Notes under the pieces: model-generated
Told to the model about the DNA's origin: nothing
The model's input: the letters and a program-made list of their open reading frames with translations, nothing else
The model's database searches: none
Shown: positions 62,653 through 64,000 of the stretch, one piece after another
Layout of the letters: each line of letters opens with the position of its first letter
Position numbering within the stretch: the first letter of the stretch is position 1
Program-made: the position numbers and the translations under genes
Assembly: GCF_001625305.1 (NCBI RefSeq)
Contig: NW_017804054.1
Location: 2,390,042 to 2,454,041 of the forward strand
Direction of reading: 5' to 3'
Origin: Branchiostoma belcheri
Taxonomy: Eukaryota > Chordata > Leptocardii > Amphioxiformes > Branchiostomatidae
DNA length: 64,000 nt

Positions 62653-64000
62653 GTTATATTGTATAGCATTACTTTTGACGTCTGGGCAATGTATAAGCCC
62701 GAGGAAGCTTCATTCGTCAGGGATTTTTATCGTGGCTTTCATATCCATAATTTATAGAGGTATTGAAATGATATTTGATATACGGATTAGCTTGTAGTAG
62801 GCCTACGTAATGATAAGTCATTCGTCGGCTGAATTCATCTAAAAAAACAATATCAAGTATCGTCAACGATCTGCAATAAAAAACAAGTAGTAAGGCATTC
62901 TATAACACATATTTTTTATGATTTCCATGATGGACTGTGCGTGTTTTTCTCGGAACTATTCCGATGCTTTCAAACTCAAAGTGCTGAATAGCTGATCTTG
63001 ATCTGACATTGCCAGCGACCGCCTTTTCAGGGTCACTTTCTGCACATACGTCAACTGGTTACGTTAAAAATTTAGAGCTTCTAATGCGGCCAGTACTTTA
63101 TATAGCTTAAGGTCATTTATAGTGACGTGTGTGCCACACTGTGTTCCAATCACTGATATATAAATCTGTTCCTGGCTTCTTGCATTGATTTCCTTTAATT
63201 CCAAACAAAAGCCACTTATTTACCTTTGATTTGGTAGATTCAACCAGTAAAGAGCTATTGGAATATGAAATGAGCAAAATACGGTTTTTGTACATCTTGT
63301 GTTACACTATTCGCTCAAATAATGCAAACATTTTAATAATAATAAAAGTTCAATAATAAAAGTTTTCAATTTACGCTATTCCTTTTATCCGTGGCCATTT
63401 GCTAGGTTTGTTCATTTAACTTGCAATACTTCAACCGTTACTGTGATAAAAATATGACCTTTACATATTACTACAATATCATATCTGCCCTTTATGGCTT
63501 ATTTGACATCACATAGTGTAACAAGACTTGCATATCGTGCGACTGGGCAATTATGTAAAAGAGCGTTTTTGTGAGCTTGAGCGCTAACTACAAACTTGCA
63601 CAATTATGATTCGTGTCCGCCGTTTAGTCAAGGTTACAGTACATGGCATTCAATGTAAGTTTTTTAATGATAGATCGTGCAGAAGGGATGAGGTATAATG
63701 TGAAGCTGTGTTCAGTCGTAAATCCAATAAAGAGGATCAACGGTAGACCTTCAAAGCTCCTCCCGTGAGATAAAGCTTCTTGGCCTTAACGTCCGGAAAA
63801 TTTTATCCTGTTATTGAACACAGCCGCAGTACTGTACGTGACCAATTGTAGCTTGTGCACGAACCTGAAAATGAACCTAACACTAGTTACCATGGCATCA
63901 GGCACAGAATTTGTTCATCGTTTGGAGAAGAAGAAGATGAAAAAGAATAAACTAAGCGAAAACAATATGTTTTCCTTCGGTAAACATAAAAAACATTAAA
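62653..64000. other. GPCR intron or upstream region, nothing recognised
   Basis: AT-rich sequence with short frames only. The missing 5' exons of the GPCR are expected on the minus strand beyond the window edge; I found no TM1 or TM2 exon here. Confidence 0.4.

Overview
The window looks like nuclear DNA from an invertebrate deuterostome, most probably a cephalochordate (amphioxus, Branchiostoma-like). It is AT-rich, with intron-dense genes using GT-AG introns of about 100 to 1000 bp, many microsatellites, and tRNA-derived SINEs. It encodes extracellular proteins built by exon shuffling (LCCL, WSC-like, kringle, thrombospondin repeats). The species is inferred from style, not proven. None of the real genes is a single long ORF, so the gene models below were assembled from splice sites, reading phase and family motifs. 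Each multi-exon model closes to a whole number of codons.

Layout. 1-11.1 kb: no gene recognised; a hairpin element and two transposon-like fragments. 11.1-30.5 kb (+): one 38-exon gene for a predicted 1683-residue secreted ADAMTS-type zinc metalloprotease. Its propeptide is replaced by a stack of lectin-like or adhesion-like modules: an unnamed N-terminal domain, LCCL, a hevein-like Cys module, two WSC-like modules and a kringle. Its 3.5-kb intron 12 holds a Penelope-like retroelement with a GIY-YIG nuclease, an inverted partial copy and an assembly gap. 31.3-32.8 kb (-): an unidentified small multi-exon candidate gene. 33.2-44.6 kb (+): three tandem LITAF-like genes with identical intron phases and a probable non-coding first exon each. 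46.1-51.0 kb (-): a 10-exon gene for an 820-residue, apparently cytosolic fusion of a charged low-complexity region, two fibronectin III domains and a GT4-type glycosyltransferase. 51-56.2 kb: repeats only. 56.2-62.2 kb (-): the two 3' exons of a class A (RFamide/NPFF-like) neuropeptide GPCR whose 5' end lies beyond the window.

The genes do not form an evident pathway. Two protein architectures deserve attention: the propeptide-less, kringle-bearing ADAMTS and the FN3-GT4 fusion. The repeat content is also informative. It includes a TIR transposon family with 3-bp TTA/TAA target duplications, hammerhead-like motifs tied to the Penelope element, and several SINE copies inside introns.
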